A DNA stretch of 64,000 nt from Alphaproteobacteria bacterium (GCA_020632755.1 JACKEY010000006.1:310001-374000); one strand, 5' to 3'. Positions 50,587-59,359 are shown, counted from the stretch's first letter. The notes: generated by a model not told the origin, from the sequence alone. Program-made: numbers and translations.

Positions 50587-51495
50587 TCAGGACGAGGCGG
50601 TCGCAGCCGGGACCGGATCCCGGCGCAGGCTGACCCACAGCCCCGCAGCGACGATGAGGGCGCCGCCGAGGACGGTCGTCCAGGCGGGGAGCAGGTCGAA
50701 GAACAGCACGTCGCCGATGACCGCCCACAGCGGTGCGGTGTAGGCGGCGGCAGCGACCACGGCCGCGCGGTCGGCCTGGTAGGCCCGGGTCATCAGGGTC
50801 TGGCCCAGCACCGCGCAGGCGCCGATGCCGGCGACCAGCAGCCACAGGTCGGGGGGCGGCGGCGCGGGCGGGTGGCCGTCCACGACCCACTGCAGGGCCA
50901 GGGCCAGGGGCACGATGCCCAGCTGGAACCAGAAGACGACGTGGGCGGGCTCGTCGGTGCTGCCCAGTGCCCGCAGCGAGGTGTGGGCGCAGGCCGACAG
51001 CGACGCCGCGCCCAGGGCCCACAGGCCCCACTGCAGCCGGTCGAGGTCCAGCTGGCCGTGGGCTCCGGCGTCGAGCTCGGGCGCCAGCAGCACCGCGCAG
51101 CCCACCATGCCCAGCGCCAGGGCCCCCCAGGTCGCGCCGCCCGCCCGCTCGGCACGCCCCAGCGCCAGCGGCGCGATGAAGCCCATCAGCAGGGGCTGCA
51201 CCTTGGTCACCAGGCTGTGCTCGGCCACCGACAGGCCCTTGGCCGCCGTGAAGAAGCAGATCATCGCGCCGAAGCCGAGCACCACGCGCACCGCGAGCAG
51301 CCGCGGCGCGCGGATCCGCGGCCGGGCCCCCCGCAAGGCGGCGAGCGCCAGCGGCACCCCGACCACGCTGCGCCAGAGCACGATCTCCATGGCGGTCAGC
51401 TCGCTGCGCGCCACCTTGACCAGGCCGACCATGACGGTGAACACCAGCGCGGCCCCGGCCATCAGCAGGGGCCCCTTGCGCAGGCCGCGGCTCAC
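50587..51495 (-). CDS. EamA-family (DMT superfamily) transporter
   Basis: 302 residues, GTG overlapping the enoyl-CoA hydratase stop by 4 nt. Ten hydrophobic segments fall in two five-helix halves, each with the EamA pattern (e.g. LWRSVVGVPLALAAL, TAPLWAVIGDVLFFDLLP). Such transporters export amino acids or other metabolites across the inner membrane. The flavoprotein gene begins 40 nt downstream, and the three genes likely form one transcript. Confidence 0.88.
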   Translation of the reverse strand: MSRGLRKGPLLMAGAALVFTVMVGLVKVARSELTAMEIVLWRSVVGVPLALAALRGARPRIRAPRLLAVRVVLGFGAMICFFTAAKGLSVAEHSLVTKVQPLLMGFIAPLALGRAERAGGATWGALALGMVGCAVLLAPELDAGAHGQLDLDRLQWGLWALGAASLSACAHTSLRALGSTDEPAHVVFWFQLGIVPLALALQWVVDGHPPAPPPPDLWLLVAGIGACAVLGQTLMTRAYQADRAAVVAAAAYTAPLWAVIGDVLFFDLLPAWTTVLGGALIVAAGLWVSLRRDPVPAATASS

Positions 51496-52301
51496 CCGGG
51501 CTCGTCGAAGGCGCCGTGGCGGCCGGCCCCGGACGCGAACCGGGTCGCGCCGGCGACGGACTCGGCGGTCAGAGCGGCCATGCCGTGCCGCAGCTCGTTG
51601 TCCAGGGCGTCCGGCAGCGGCAGGTCCAGGGACGCGAAGGCGCTGGCGCGGTCGCCGCGCAGGCACAGCTGCGGGAAGGCCGCGATCTGGTGGGCCAGGG
51701 CCTCGGCTTCGGCGCGGGCCTGCCCGCGCGGGACCACCCGGTTGGCCAGGCCCATGGCCAGCGCTTCTTCGGCGTGCACCGGGCGGCCCGTCAGGATCAG
51801 GTCCAGCGCCCTCCCCAGCCCGATGATGCGCGGCAGGCGCACCGTGCCGCCGTCGATCAGCGGCACGCCCCAGCGGCGGCAGAACACGCCCAGGACCGCG
51901 TCCTCCTCGACCACCCGCAGATCGCACCAGCAGGCCAGCTCCAGCCCGCCGGCCACGGCGTGCCCGGCGACGGCGGCGATCACCGGCTTGGACAGCAGCA
52001 TGCGCGACGGTCCCATCGGCCCGTCGCCGTCCGGCGCCACCCGGTTGGGGCGGCCCTCGGCCACGGCCTTGAGATCGGCGCCCGCGCAGAAGGTCCCGCC
52101 CGCACCCCACAGCACGGCGACGGCGGCGTCGGGGTCGGCGTCGAAGGCCCGGAAGGCGTCGGCCAGGGCGTCGGCGGTCGGCCGGTCGACGGCGTTGCGG
52201 ACCGCGGGCCGGTCCAGGATCACGGTGGTGACGGGACCGTCGCGCTCGACGCGGACCGAGGGGGCAGGTGCGTCGGGAGGGGCGGGGGAGGGGTCCGTCA
52301 T
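51492..52301 (-). CDS. Enoyl-CoA hydratase/isomerase family protein
   Basis: 269 residues; ATG at 52301 with GGAGG 5 nt upstream is preferred to an earlier in-frame start. Crotonase oxyanion-hole motifs are FCAGADLKAV near residue 68 and AGHAVAGGLEL near 112; FCRRWGVPLIDGGT holds the position where catalytic Glu or Asp occurs (Asp here). It should act on short- or medium-chain acyl-CoA. Length is typical. First gene of the ECH, EamA, flavoprotein run. Confidence 0.9.
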   Translation of the reverse strand: MTDPSPAPPDAPAPSVRVERDGPVTTVILDRPAVRNAVDRPTADALADAFRAFDADPDAAVAVLWGAGGTFCAGADLKAVAEGRPNRVAPDGDGPMGPSRMLLSKPVIAAVAGHAVAGGLELACWCDLRVVEEDAVLGVFCRRWGVPLIDGGTVRLPRIIGLGRALDLILTGRPVHAEEALAMGLANRVVPRGQARAEAEALAHQIAAFPQLCLRGDRASAFASLDLPLPDALDNELRHGMAALTAESVAGATRFASGAGRHGAFDEPG

Positions 52302-52334
52302 GCGGCCTCCGGGGGGCACCGCCGCTCTATCCGG

Positions 52335-53579
52335 CTAGTGCAGCCGGTCGCCCTTGATCCACACGGCCTCCGGGCGGGCGAGGGTGGACGGATCGGCGTG
52401 GGGATCGGCATCGAGCAGCAGCACGCTGCCTTCGCGCCCCTCGGCCACGGCCCCCAGGTCGGACAGCCCCCAGAAGGCCGCGGGCGCCGAGGTGCCGGCC
52501 GCCAGGATGGCCGCCCCGTCCAGCCCCGCCGCCTGCAGCGCGGTGAGCTCGTCTCCGTCGATGGCCGCCGTGCGGCTGTTGCCCAGATCGGTGCCGTAGA
52601 GCACCGTGGCCCCGGCGGCCTGCAGATCGATCAGGTTCGCGCGGGCGTCGGCGCCGCCGAAGGCCCGCAGGGTGCTGACGACGGCGCCGCCCGACCAGGC
52701 GGCGATGGTGGACGCCGACAGCCGGTCCGTCGGCGTGTGGGCCAGCAGGTCGAAGCCCGCGGTCCGGGCGGCGGCGGCCTGGCTGACCGACAGGGCGTGG
52801 GTCGCGACCTTCAGGCCGTGCCCGTGGGCCGCGTCGGCGGCGGCGGCGAGCGCGTCGGGGCCCAGCACGGGGCTGCTGGTGACGGGCACCTTGATCACGG
52901 AAGCGCCCCGGTCCGCCAGGTCGTCCACCGCGGCCCGCACGTCGTCGGCATCGGCGCACTCGATGCCGTAGCCGTCGCGGCCCCAGGACCGGGTCGGGTA
53001 GCCGCCCTCGGCGGTGACCATCGGGCCGGCGACCAGCAGGGTCAGCGGCCCGCGCAGGGCCCCCCCGGCGGGTGCATCGAAGATGTCGACCGGCGCGGCC
53101 AGGTCGACGGCGGCGGCCACACCGCCGGCGGCCAGCTCGGGGCCGACCTCCCAGTAGGCCAGGTGCACGTGCGAGTCGATGAAGGCGGGCGCCAGCCACC
53201 GGTCGTGGCCGTCCACGACCGCCACCGCCGTGCCGTCCAGCGTTCCCAGCGCCACGATGCGCCCGTCGTCGATGGCCACGTCGGCGACCAAGCCGTGGGG
53301 CAGCGCCGCGCCGGACCCGTCCAGGGCCCCGGCCAGGTGCACGTCCCGGATGAGCACGTCCCACGCGGCCGAGGGGTCGCCCGTCGTGCTCCCGTCGGTG
53401 GTCCCCCCGTCCCCCGTCCCGCCGTCCCCCGTGCCCCCGTCCCCCGTGCCCCCGTCCCCCGTCGCTCCGTCCGTGGTCCCCCCATCGGCCGGACCCGTGT
53501 CCGTGGGGCTTCCGGAGGAGGCGCCGTCGTCCGAGGAGGCGGGGGTCGCCGAGGTGCAGGCCAGGAGCAGGAAGAGCAT
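52335..53579 (-). CDS. Lipoprotein amidohydrolase
   Basis: 414 residues. A short signal peptide ends in the lipobox LLAC. About 45 residues of Asp-Gly-Gly-Thr repeats follow (GDGGTGDGGTGDGGT), a linker type seen in other lipoproteins here. The amidohydrolase domain has DSHVHL as the metal HxH, VIKVPV with the possible carboxylated Lys, ATHAL and LAHTP as further metal histidines, and GTDLGN as the catalytic Asp. It probably hydrolyses a cyclic amide or ester on the cell surface. The gene begins 17 bp downstream of the crcB stop. Confidence 0.87.
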   Translation of the reverse strand: MLFLLLACTSATPASSDDGASSGSPTDTGPADGGTTDGATGDGGTGDGGTGDGGTGDGGTTDGSTTGDPSAAWDVLIRDVHLAGALDGSGAALPHGLVADVAIDDGRIVALGTLDGTAVAVVDGHDRWLAPAFIDSHVHLAYWEVGPELAAGGVAAAVDLAAPVDIFDAPAGGALRGPLTLLVAGPMVTAEGGYPTRSWGRDGYGIECADADDVRAAVDDLADRGASVIKVPVTSSPVLGPDALAAAADAAHGHGLKVATHALSVSQAAAARTAGFDLLAHTPTDRLSASTIAAWSGGAVVSTLRAFGGADARANLIDLQAAGATVLYGTDLGNSRTAAIDGDELTALQAAGLDGAAILAAGTSAPAAFWGLSDLGAVAEGREGSVLLLDADPHADPSTLARPEAVWIKGDRLH

Positions 53580-53596
53580 GCCCGGAGCCTACCCGC

Positions 53597-53974
53597 TCAG
53601 GCGCCTGCCAGCCGGCCCACCCACAGCCCGGCCGCTGCCGCCCCGAAGCCGACCACCAGCTGCACCGCCACGTTGGCCAGCGCCGCGGCCAGCCGGCCGT
53701 CCTGGGCCAGGGCCACGGTCTCGACCCCGAAGGTCGAGAAGGTCGTGAACGCACCCAGGAAGCCGATCGCCACGGGCCCGCGCCAGGACTCGGGCACCAC
53801 GCCCGCGACCGCCAGGGCGGTCAGCAGGCCCAGCAGGAAGCTGCCGATCACGTTGACCGCGATGGTGCCCACCGGCAGCACCGTGTCGATGTGGGCCTTG
53901 GCGAAGCTGCCCAGCAGGTGGCGGGACACGGCCCCGGCGGCTCCCATGACGGCGATGGCCAGGATCGTGCGCAC
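53597..53974 (-). CDS. crcB: Fluoride-specific ion channel CrcB/Fluc
   Basis: 125 residues, GTG with GGAGG 4 nt upstream. Four membrane helices; the Fluc signatures IAVNVIGSFLLG and GFLGAFTTFSTF (pore Phe-Ser/Thr track) are both present. It exports fluoride as a dual-topology dimer in the inner membrane. The 88-bp upstream region was checked for a fluoride riboswitch and none of its conserved blocks was found. Confidence 0.95.
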   Translation of the reverse strand: MRTILAIAVMGAAGAVSRHLLGSFAKAHIDTVLPVGTIAVNVIGSFLLGLLTALAVAGVVPESWRGPVAIGFLGAFTTFSTFGVETVALAQDGRLAAALANVAVQLVVGFGAAAAGLWVGRLAGA

Positions 53975-54062
53975 GAAGCCTCCGGCGCGGGGGTGTCCCC
54001 GGCTGCATCCGGGGTGGGGGCCGTTATCCAGCTGGAAGGTCCGACACACCCGGGAGCGTCCC

Positions 54063-55040
54063 ATGCCACCCGTCCAGCCTCTCCTCGACAGGGCCCTCCT
54101 CGACAGGTCCCTCCTCCTCCTCTGCCTGGCCTCCGGCTGCGCCACCGGCACGGCGGGCGAGCGGGTGCCCTCCTCCCAGGCCCCCGATGGCTTCTGGGAC
54201 CACTGGGGCGACGGGCAGGCCGAGCTGGCCGGCTACGACCTGGTGCAGCCCCGCTACGGCGAGCTGCGCCACGGCGAGGCCGTCCTGGTCACCGTGACGG
54301 AGACCTTCGACCGGTCCCAGCGGGTGAAGTCCGACGCCGGCGGCCGCGGCGGCTTCCCTGTCGTCAAGCTCAACGAGGTGCGCGACTTCCCGACGGGGAT
54401 CTACGACTACAACGTGATGACCAGCAGCTTCCTGCCCCTCGACGGCTCGCTGCCCCGCGGCCTGCCGACCAAGCTGTCCTTCTCGATGCAGGAGTGGTGC
54501 GGGCACGCCTGGGACCAGCTCGTCTTCGACCGGAGCGGCGACGGCGTGCGGGCGGTCCGCGACGCCCACAGCTACTTCGACGGCGAGGCCGACCGCGCCG
54601 GCCCCGTCGACCTGCCCGGCGGCGCACTGAGCCTGGACGCCATGCCCGTGCTGGTGCGCGGGCTGATCGGGTCGCTGCTCGACGCCGGCGAGGCCCGGAC
54701 CGTGACGGTGCTTCCGCGGCTGATGGACCTGCGCATGCAGCACCGCGACCTGGCGCTGCAGACCGGCACCCTGTCCCGCGGCGCCGGCACGACCACGGTG
54801 GACGTGCCCGCCGGCGCCTTCACTGTCGAGACCTGGACCCTCGAGCTCGGCACCGACCGCTTCACCTGGCAGGTCGACGTGGCCCCTCCCCACGCCCTGG
54901 TCGCGTGGACGGGCCCCGACGGCGAGACCGGCGTCCTGACCGGCCTGCGGCGCGGCCGGTACTGGCAGGAACACGACAACGGCGACGAGACCCTGCGCGG
55001 GGAGCTCGGCCTGCCGGTGCACCTGGTGGGCGCGCCCTGA
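54063..55040 (+). CDS. Lipoprotein of unknown function
   Basis: 325 residues, ATG after GGGAG. The signal peptide has a hydrophobic LLLLCLASGC with the lipobox Cys at the end. The mature part is beta-rich; it includes HWGDGQAELAGYDL, VTVTETFD, EWCGHAWDQL and a C-terminal WQVDVAPPHALVAW. The layout resembles uncharacterised envelope lipoproteins of about 300 residues. It is divergent from crcB. Confidence 0.75.
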   Translation: MPPVQPLLDRALLDRSLLLLCLASGCATGTAGERVPSSQAPDGFWDHWGDGQAELAGYDLVQPRYGELRHGEAVLVTVTETFDRSQRVKSDAGGRGGFPVVKLNEVRDFPTGIYDYNVMTSSFLPLDGSLPRGLPTKLSFSMQEWCGHAWDQLVFDRSGDGVRAVRDAHSYFDGEADRAGPVDLPGGALSLDAMPVLVRGLIGSLLDAGEARTVTVLPRLMDLRMQHRDLALQTGTLSRGAGTTTVDVPAGAFTVETWTLELGTDRFTWQVDVAPPHALVAWTGPDGETGVLTGLRRGRYWQEHDNGDETLRGELGLPVHLVGAP

Positions 55041-55073
55041 GCGCCTGGGGGCCCGGTCGGTCGCCGCCCCGGA

Positions 55074-55778
55074 TCAGCCCACGACGTCGCGGGCCGCGCC
55101 GGTCCACTCCTGGCGGCTGAGCCGGCGCTGGTCGACCGGCTTGTCCTGTTGGTCGCGGTCGACGGCGTAGAGCGCGATGCGGGCGGCGAGCTGGGCGACG
55201 AGCGACTTGTGCTCGGTCTCGCGGGGCAGCTCGGCCTCGACCTTGGCGCGGATCTCGTCGTAGGTCAGCTGGCCGTCGCCGTTGTCGAGCTGGGCGAAGC
55301 GTGCGGCGGCGGCGGCTTCGACCGCTTCGGGACGGCTGTTCGGGCCGACGCCGGGGGCGACGGTGGCCAGGGTCTGGGCTTCGAAGGCCTCGAACTCCTT
55401 CCAGCCGACGGCCCCGTCGCGGTTGGTGTCGAGCTGGGCCATCAGCGCGTCGGCCACGCCGTCGAGCTTCTTGTCGCGGAACCACTCGCCCTGGGCGAAG
55501 TCGAGCTCGCGGTCCAGCCAGGTCTTGAGCTGGGTCTTGTTGAAGGACTTCGCCCCGCCGGAGATCGCCTGGAAGACCCGACCGATCGGGCCGTCCATCA
55601 CGCCATCGCCCATGCCCTCGGCCGGCGTGGTCGAGGGGTCGCCCTTGGCGGCTTCCATGCGCGCCAGCATGGCGGCGTTGCCTTCGAGGTCCTGGGGGTC
55701 GCGGTCGCCGAGCGCCGACCCGGAGCCGCCCGAGGCGGCGGAGGAAGGGGTCGGACGACGGCGCTGGTAGTCGGGCAC
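55074..55778 (-). CDS. EF-hand calcium-binding protein
   Basis: 234 residues, GTG with GGAGG upstream. No signal peptide. Two good EF-hand loops are seen: DTNRDGAVGWKEF near 118 and DNGDGQLTYDEI near 165; DRDQQDKPVDQRRLS near 210 is a degenerate third. The first 60 residues are disordered and rich in Ser and Gly. It could be an intracellular calcium sensor or buffer; there is no attached enzyme domain. Confidence 0.82.
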   Translation of the reverse strand: MPDYQRRRPTPSSAASGGSGSALGDRDPQDLEGNAAMLARMEAAKGDPSTTPAEGMGDGVMDGPIGRVFQAISGGAKSFNKTQLKTWLDRELDFAQGEWFRDKKLDGVADALMAQLDTNRDGAVGWKEFEAFEAQTLATVAPGVGPNSRPEAVEAAAAARFAQLDNGDGQLTYDEIRAKVEAELPRETEHKSLVAQLAARIALYAVDRDQQDKPVDQRRLSRQEWTGAARDVVG

Positions 55779-55862
55779 GGGGACCTCCGGGACAGGGGGA
55801 TGCTATCCGGCGCGCGGCCGCGGTCGCAGGGCATCCGGGCCGTGCGCGGATACGGCTCCGGC

Positions 55863-56567
55863 ATGCGCCTGCCCGAGCTGATCCCCGGCACCCTGCTGCG
55901 TCGCTACAAGCGCTTCCTGGCCGACGTCGCGCTCGACGACGGGCGCGAGGTCACGGCGTGGTGCCCGAACCCCGGACGCATGACCAGCTGCATGGCCCCC
56001 GGCTGGCGGGTGTGGCTGTCGGCGGCGCCTCCGGGGCGCAAGCTGGCCTGGACCTGGGAGCTGTCCCAGGACCCCGACGGGCCCCTGGTCCTGGTCAACA
56101 CCCAGCACCCCAACGCCGTCGTCGCCGAAGCCGTCGCCGCGGGCATCGTCGGGCCGCTCGCCGGCTACCGCAGCCTGCGGCGCGAGGTGAAGCAAGGCGA
56201 CAGCCGCTTCGACCTGGTGCTGGACGACCACCCCGACGACCCCCGCCGCTGCTTCGTCGAGGTGAAGTCGGCCACGCTGCGGGTCGCGCCGGGCCTGGCC
56301 GCCTTCCCCGACGCCGTCACCGCCCGGGGGCGCAAGCACCTGGACCACCTGTCGGCGCTGGCCGGGCATGGCCACCGCGCCGTGCTGCTGTTCGCCCTGT
56401 CCCGCGACGACTGCGACGCGCTGCGGCCCGCCGACGAGATCGATCCCGCCTACGGAGACGCCCTGCGCGCCGCCGCCGCTGCGGGAGTCGAGATCCTGGC
56501 CCGGCAGTGCCGGCTGTCGACGACCGACGTCGTGCTCACCGGTCCGGCGACGGTCCGGCTGCGCTGA
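55863..56567 (+). CDS. sfsA: SfsA family DNA-binding/nuclease-like protein
   Basis: 234 residues, the usual SfsA length. Diagnostic segments: RRYKRFLADV at the start, CPNPGRMTSC, LVNTQHPNAVVAEA, GDSRFDLVL, FVEVKSATL, FPDAVTARGRKHL. SfsA was described in E. coli as a sugar-fermentation stimulator; the fold carries a PD-(D/E)XK-type site. The converging membrane-protein gene overlaps its 3' end by 32 bp. Confidence 0.94.
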   Translation: MRLPELIPGTLLRRYKRFLADVALDDGREVTAWCPNPGRMTSCMAPGWRVWLSAAPPGRKLAWTWELSQDPDGPLVLVNTQHPNAVVAEAVAAGIVGPLAGYRSLRREVKQGDSRFDLVLDDHPDDPRRCFVEVKSATLRVAPGLAAFPDAVTARGRKHLDHLSALAGHGHRAVLLFALSRDDCDALRPADEIDPAYGDALRAAAAAGVEILARQCRLSTTDVVLTGPATVRLR

Positions 56568-57024
56568 TCGCGGCCAGGTGGTCCCGCAGCTGGCGGGCCT
56601 CCTTCATGCCCGGCGCCTGGGCGAGCAGCGCCTCGATCACGTCGAGGGCCTCTCCGGTGCGGCCCAGGTGGAACAGGCAGACCGCGCGGTTGTACCGGGC
56701 CATCGCGGCGAAGGGCCAGCGGCCCGTGCTGCCCAGCAGCAGGCTGCGCCAGCGGTCCAGGCCCGGAGCGGCCTCCCACCGGACCTGGGCGGCGGCGAAG
56801 GCCGCTTCTCCCTCGGCCCACTGCTCGGCGGCCACGGCACTGCGCCCGCGCTGGAAGTCCGGCGCGACCACCCGCGTGACGATCACCCAGCGCAGCAGGG
56901 CCCAGCCCAGCGCCCCGCTCAGGGCGCCGGCGACCACGTGGCCGCTGCCCACGCCGACCGCGAGGGCCAGCACCAGGGGCGGGACCAGCGCCAGACCGCG
57001 CCGGAGCAGGCCCGCGGGCTTCAC
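56536..57024 (-). CDS. Small membrane protein with TPR-like tail
   Basis: 162 residues; GTG overlaps the upstream lipoprotein stop by 4 nt. Two hydrophobic segments (LVPPLVLALAVGVG, SGALGWALLRWVIV) are followed by a helical region that looks like one or two TPR units (AEGEAAFAAAQVRW, YNRAVCLFHLGRTGEALDVIEALL). It sits in the inner membrane with the repeat in the cytoplasm or periplasm. The last 32 bp overlap sfsA tail-to-tail. Confidence 0.72.
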   Translation of the reverse strand: MKPAGLLRRGLALVPPLVLALAVGVGSGHVVAGALSGALGWALLRWVIVTRVVAPDFQRGRSAVAAEQWAEGEAAFAAAQVRWEAAPGLDRWRSLLLGSTGRWPFAAMARYNRAVCLFHLGRTGEALDVIEALLAQAPGMKEARQLRDHLAAISAAGPSPDR

Positions 57025-58358
57025 TCGGCGGCGGCCCCGTCGCCGTTGCTGGCGGTGCCGCTGTCCGTGGCGTCCACGGGCTCGGAGCGCTCGACCACGG
57101 CCGGCCAGTCCAGGGTGGGCAGCTCGCCGCCCAGCAGGAAGTCGGCCACGGCGCCGGCGGCATCCCGGTCGCGGTTGCTGAACACGTGGGCGCGGACCCG
57201 GGCGTCGGCCACGTAGATGCTGGGGCCCTGGCGATCCGCCAGCCAGCTGGCCGTGGGCTCGGTCGTGCCCCGGGGCTGGCGCGGGTCGGCCGAAGACCAG
57301 ATCCACGCGATGCGGTCGGGCTGCACGTAGTTCATCGGGGTCGGCGGGACGGAGCCCCCGTCGCCGGAGCTGCCGCCGCTGTCGTCGCCGCCGGACGAGC
57401 CGCCGTCGTCAGTCCCCGTGTCCAGGGTGACGCCGGTGTCCAGGCTGCCGGTGTCCGGCGGAGCGTCGGGTCCGCGCGCGCCTTCGGCCGACAGGGCGGC
57501 CAGCACGGACCAGGCGTCGATGCCGTCGTAGGCTTCGTCGGACGCGAAGATGCGGTGCAGGCCTTCCTGGACCTCGTCCAGGCCGGCGCCCTGGACGGTC
57601 CAGGCGCTCAGGGTGTCGGGGCTGCTGTCGACCAGGACGCTGGCGACCGGGCGCATGCCTTCGTGGGACAGCAGCTCGGCCACGGCCCGTCCGCCGTCGC
57701 CCAGGCCGACCAGGTGCAGGGTGCCGTCGTGCTCGAAGGGCAGGGTCACGCCCTGGCCCTCGGCGAAGGCGTCGTCGAACAGCATGCGCACCATCCACCA
57801 GGCGAAGGTGCGGCCGTTGCGGTTGAGCGCTTCCAGGCCGTAGTCGTTGTCCTGGAAGCCCTCTTCGTTGTGCCACAGGTCGCCCCAGCAGTTGCCGGGG
57901 ACCAGCACGGGGACGCCGGCGTCGACCAGGGCGGCGACCATGGCGCCGGCGTGCACCTCGCTGGCTTCGACCGTGCCCGGGAACATGCCCATGGTCTCCC
58001 AGGCCATGCGGTCCGCGAAGTCGCGGCTCAGCCGGGACTCGGCGCGCCAGGTGCGGCCGTAGAGCTCGTCGGTGGGCTCGGCGTCCGGCTGCAGCGCGTA
58101 GTCGAAGGCGCCGGAGTGGAACAGGATCGCCGCGGGCACGGGTTCGGTCATGCCGGTCCGGTAGGCCAGGTAGAACCGGGCCCCGTTGCCGTCGGGGCAG
58201 GTCAGGCCGGTCTCGTAGGTGCGGATCCGGGCGTCGCCGGAGCTCACCACCGGCGCGTCGTAGGGCACGTCGGTGAAGTCGAGGACGGCCTGTTCCTCGG
58301 TCGGCTTGAAGCAGCCGAGCAGGGCGGGGCCGAGCAGCAGCGCGAGGAGGGGAGCCAT
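57021..58358 (-). CDS. Lipoprotein, alpha/beta-hydrolase-like, paralogue of the gene at 19647
   Basis: 445 residues. ATG at 58358 starts a signal peptide ending in the lipobox LLGC. The core has ILFHSGAFDY (oxyanion region), GNCWGDLWHN and a nucleophile-like turn at GLGDGG in place of GxSxG, so catalysis is doubtful. A 45-residue DTG/GGDDSGGSSG insert interrupts the domain near 300; VFSNRDRD near the end carries possible acid/base residues. The order of motifs, including Asp-Leu-Trp, matches the hydrolase lipoprotein at 19647-21260, which has an intact GRSVG. Confidence 0.75.
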   Translation of the reverse strand: MAPLLALLLGPALLGCFKPTEEQAVLDFTDVPYDAPVVSSGDARIRTYETGLTCPDGNGARFYLAYRTGMTEPVPAAILFHSGAFDYALQPDAEPTDELYGRTWRAESRLSRDFADRMAWETMGMFPGTVEASEVHAGAMVAALVDAGVPVLVPGNCWGDLWHNEEGFQDNDYGLEALNRNGRTFAWWMVRMLFDDAFAEGQGVTLPFEHDGTLHLVGLGDGGRAVAELLSHEGMRPVASVLVDSSPDTLSAWTVQGAGLDEVQEGLHRIFASDEAYDGIDAWSVLAALSAEGARGPDAPPDTGSLDTGVTLDTGTDDGGSSGGDDSGGSSGDGGSVPPTPMNYVQPDRIAWIWSSADPRQPRGTTEPTASWLADRQGPSIYVADARVRAHVFSNRDRDAAGAVADFLLGGELPTLDWPAVVERSEPVDATDSGTASNGDGAAAE

Positions 58359-58407
58359 GGGGCGTCGTCCTTGCAGGGAGGGGCGTGCCGGAGAGGGGGA
58401 GGCCGGC

Positions 58408-58413
58408 AGCATA
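58408..58413 (-). promoter_or_regulatory. -10-like hexamer TATGCT preceded by GGC
   Basis: On the minus strand GGCTATGCT lies 49 nt before the lipoprotein start at 58358. Another TATGCT, preceded by CGG, lies at 36807-36812, 60 nt before the AAA ATPase gene. Confidence 0.35.
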
Positions 58414-58427
58414 GCCGAGAGTCCGGG

Positions 58428-59183
58428 CTAGCTGGCGTCCTGCACGAGCCGGAGGCCGACCGGCCAGCGGTCCGCGACCGGGAGGGCGGCCGTTCCGTCG
58501 TCGGGCCAGGGGCCGCCCCCGCACACGCGGCCAACGCCGTCGCCGTCGTCGACCCACTGCCACAGCCAGGCGCCCAGGTCGAAGATGCCGCCGGGGCCGG
58601 GGGGATGGGCGCCGCCTTCGGGCAGCTGGTCGTAGCGCGGGCGTCCGACCCGGCCGCAGCTGGGGTCGGGCGCGTCGCCCCAGGGCAGGCGGTGCGGGCC
58701 CCACGCGACCCGCAGCTCGGCGGTGGTCGGCAGCCGCTTTCCCTCGGCCGCGGCGAAGGCGCGGGCGTCTGCGAAGTCGCTGCCGACGTGGGGGGCGTAG
58801 AGATCGATGCCCGGCGGCAGGGTGCCGCCCGGCGCGGCCCCGTCCCCGGGGCGGGCCAGCCACCGGCTCCAGCTGACCGCCAGGATGTCCATGAAGAAGG
58901 GCGCCACGCCGGTGTCGGGGTCGCCGGGCAGCCACACCATCAGCGGGTGGGCGCCGTCGGGGTTCACGAGCCCGCGCAGCTCGGCTGCGTCCCGCTGGCC
59001 CAGAGGAGCGGCGGGCAGGATCTCGAGCGTGACCTCGGCCCGCGCGACATCACCGTCGCGGTCCAGGTCCACACGGCCGCGCCGCACCCGGAAGGTGGCG
59101 TCGTCCGGGGCGAGGTTGCTGGTCGCGAGGGCCCTGGCGATGGCGTGCCGGACCCCGGTGCCGTTGGCGTGGATGCGGGCCAA
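58428..59183 (-). CDS. Formylglycine-generating-enzyme-fold (FGE-sulfatase) protein
   Basis: 251 residues if the TTG at 59183 is used; no strong ribosome site is seen, so the start is uncertain. The C-terminal half has FGE-fold landmarks: MDILAVSWSRW, FADARAFAAAEGKRLPTTAELR, LPWGD and GIFDLGAWLWQWV, ending VGLRLV. The N-terminal 75 residues are unlike FGE. The paired active-site cysteines of bacterial FGE are not clearly in place (C near 190 and C near 226). Such folds often serve as hydroxylases or ligand-binding proteins instead of true FGE. The stop is TAG in a CTAGC context. Confidence 0.72.
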   Translation of the reverse strand: MARIHANGTGVRHAIARALATSNLAPDDATFRVRRGRVDLDRDGDVARAEVTLEILPAAPLGQRDAAELRGLVNPDGAHPLMVWLPGDPDTGVAPFFMDILAVSWSRWLARPGDGAAPGGTLPPGIDLYAPHVGSDFADARAFAAAEGKRLPTTAELRVAWGPHRLPWGDAPDPSCGRVGRPRYDQLPEGGAHPPGPGGIFDLGAWLWQWVDDGDGVGRVCGGGPWPDDGTAALPVADRWPVGLRLVQDAS

Positions 59184-59294
59184 GGGGGGCGTCCGGGAGG
59201 AGAGGAGGGCGAGGGCGCGGCCGGCCGCGCTCCGCAGTGGGAGGCTAGCCGCGAGGGCGCAGCGGACAAGGGCGCCGCCGGGGATGTCACGGTT

Positions 59295-59311
59295 CCTGAA
59301 TCAGGATTCAG
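59295..59311. promoter_or_regulatory. Operator-like dyad CTGAAT-CAGG-ATTCAG overlapping CCTGA-A-TCAGG
   Basis: Two nested palindromes share bases: CCTGAATCAGG at 59295-59305 and CTGAATCAGGATTCAG at 59296-59311. This AT-containing site stands out in the GC-rich gap before the ketosynthase operon. The spacing is like TetR-family operators. The minus strand reads TTGACT next to it. Confidence 0.5.
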
Positions 59312-59350
59312 TCAAGGCCGGTCCCACGGCGTCGGGCTCGGTGACGGTCG

Positions 59351-59359
59351 TGCTACAAA
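59351..59359 (+). promoter_or_regulatory. Extended -10 candidate TGC-TACAAA
   Basis: TG, one base, TACAAA lies 51 nt before the ATG of the lipoprotein heading the FabZ-ketosynthase operon and 40 bp after the operator-like dyad. No -35 at normal spacing. Confidence 0.4.

Noticed and set aside
53975..54062. Possible fluoride riboswitch before crcB
   Set aside because: The conserved pseudoknot blocks of the crcB motif are not found; only a GC hairpin around CCCCGG..CCGGGG is present.
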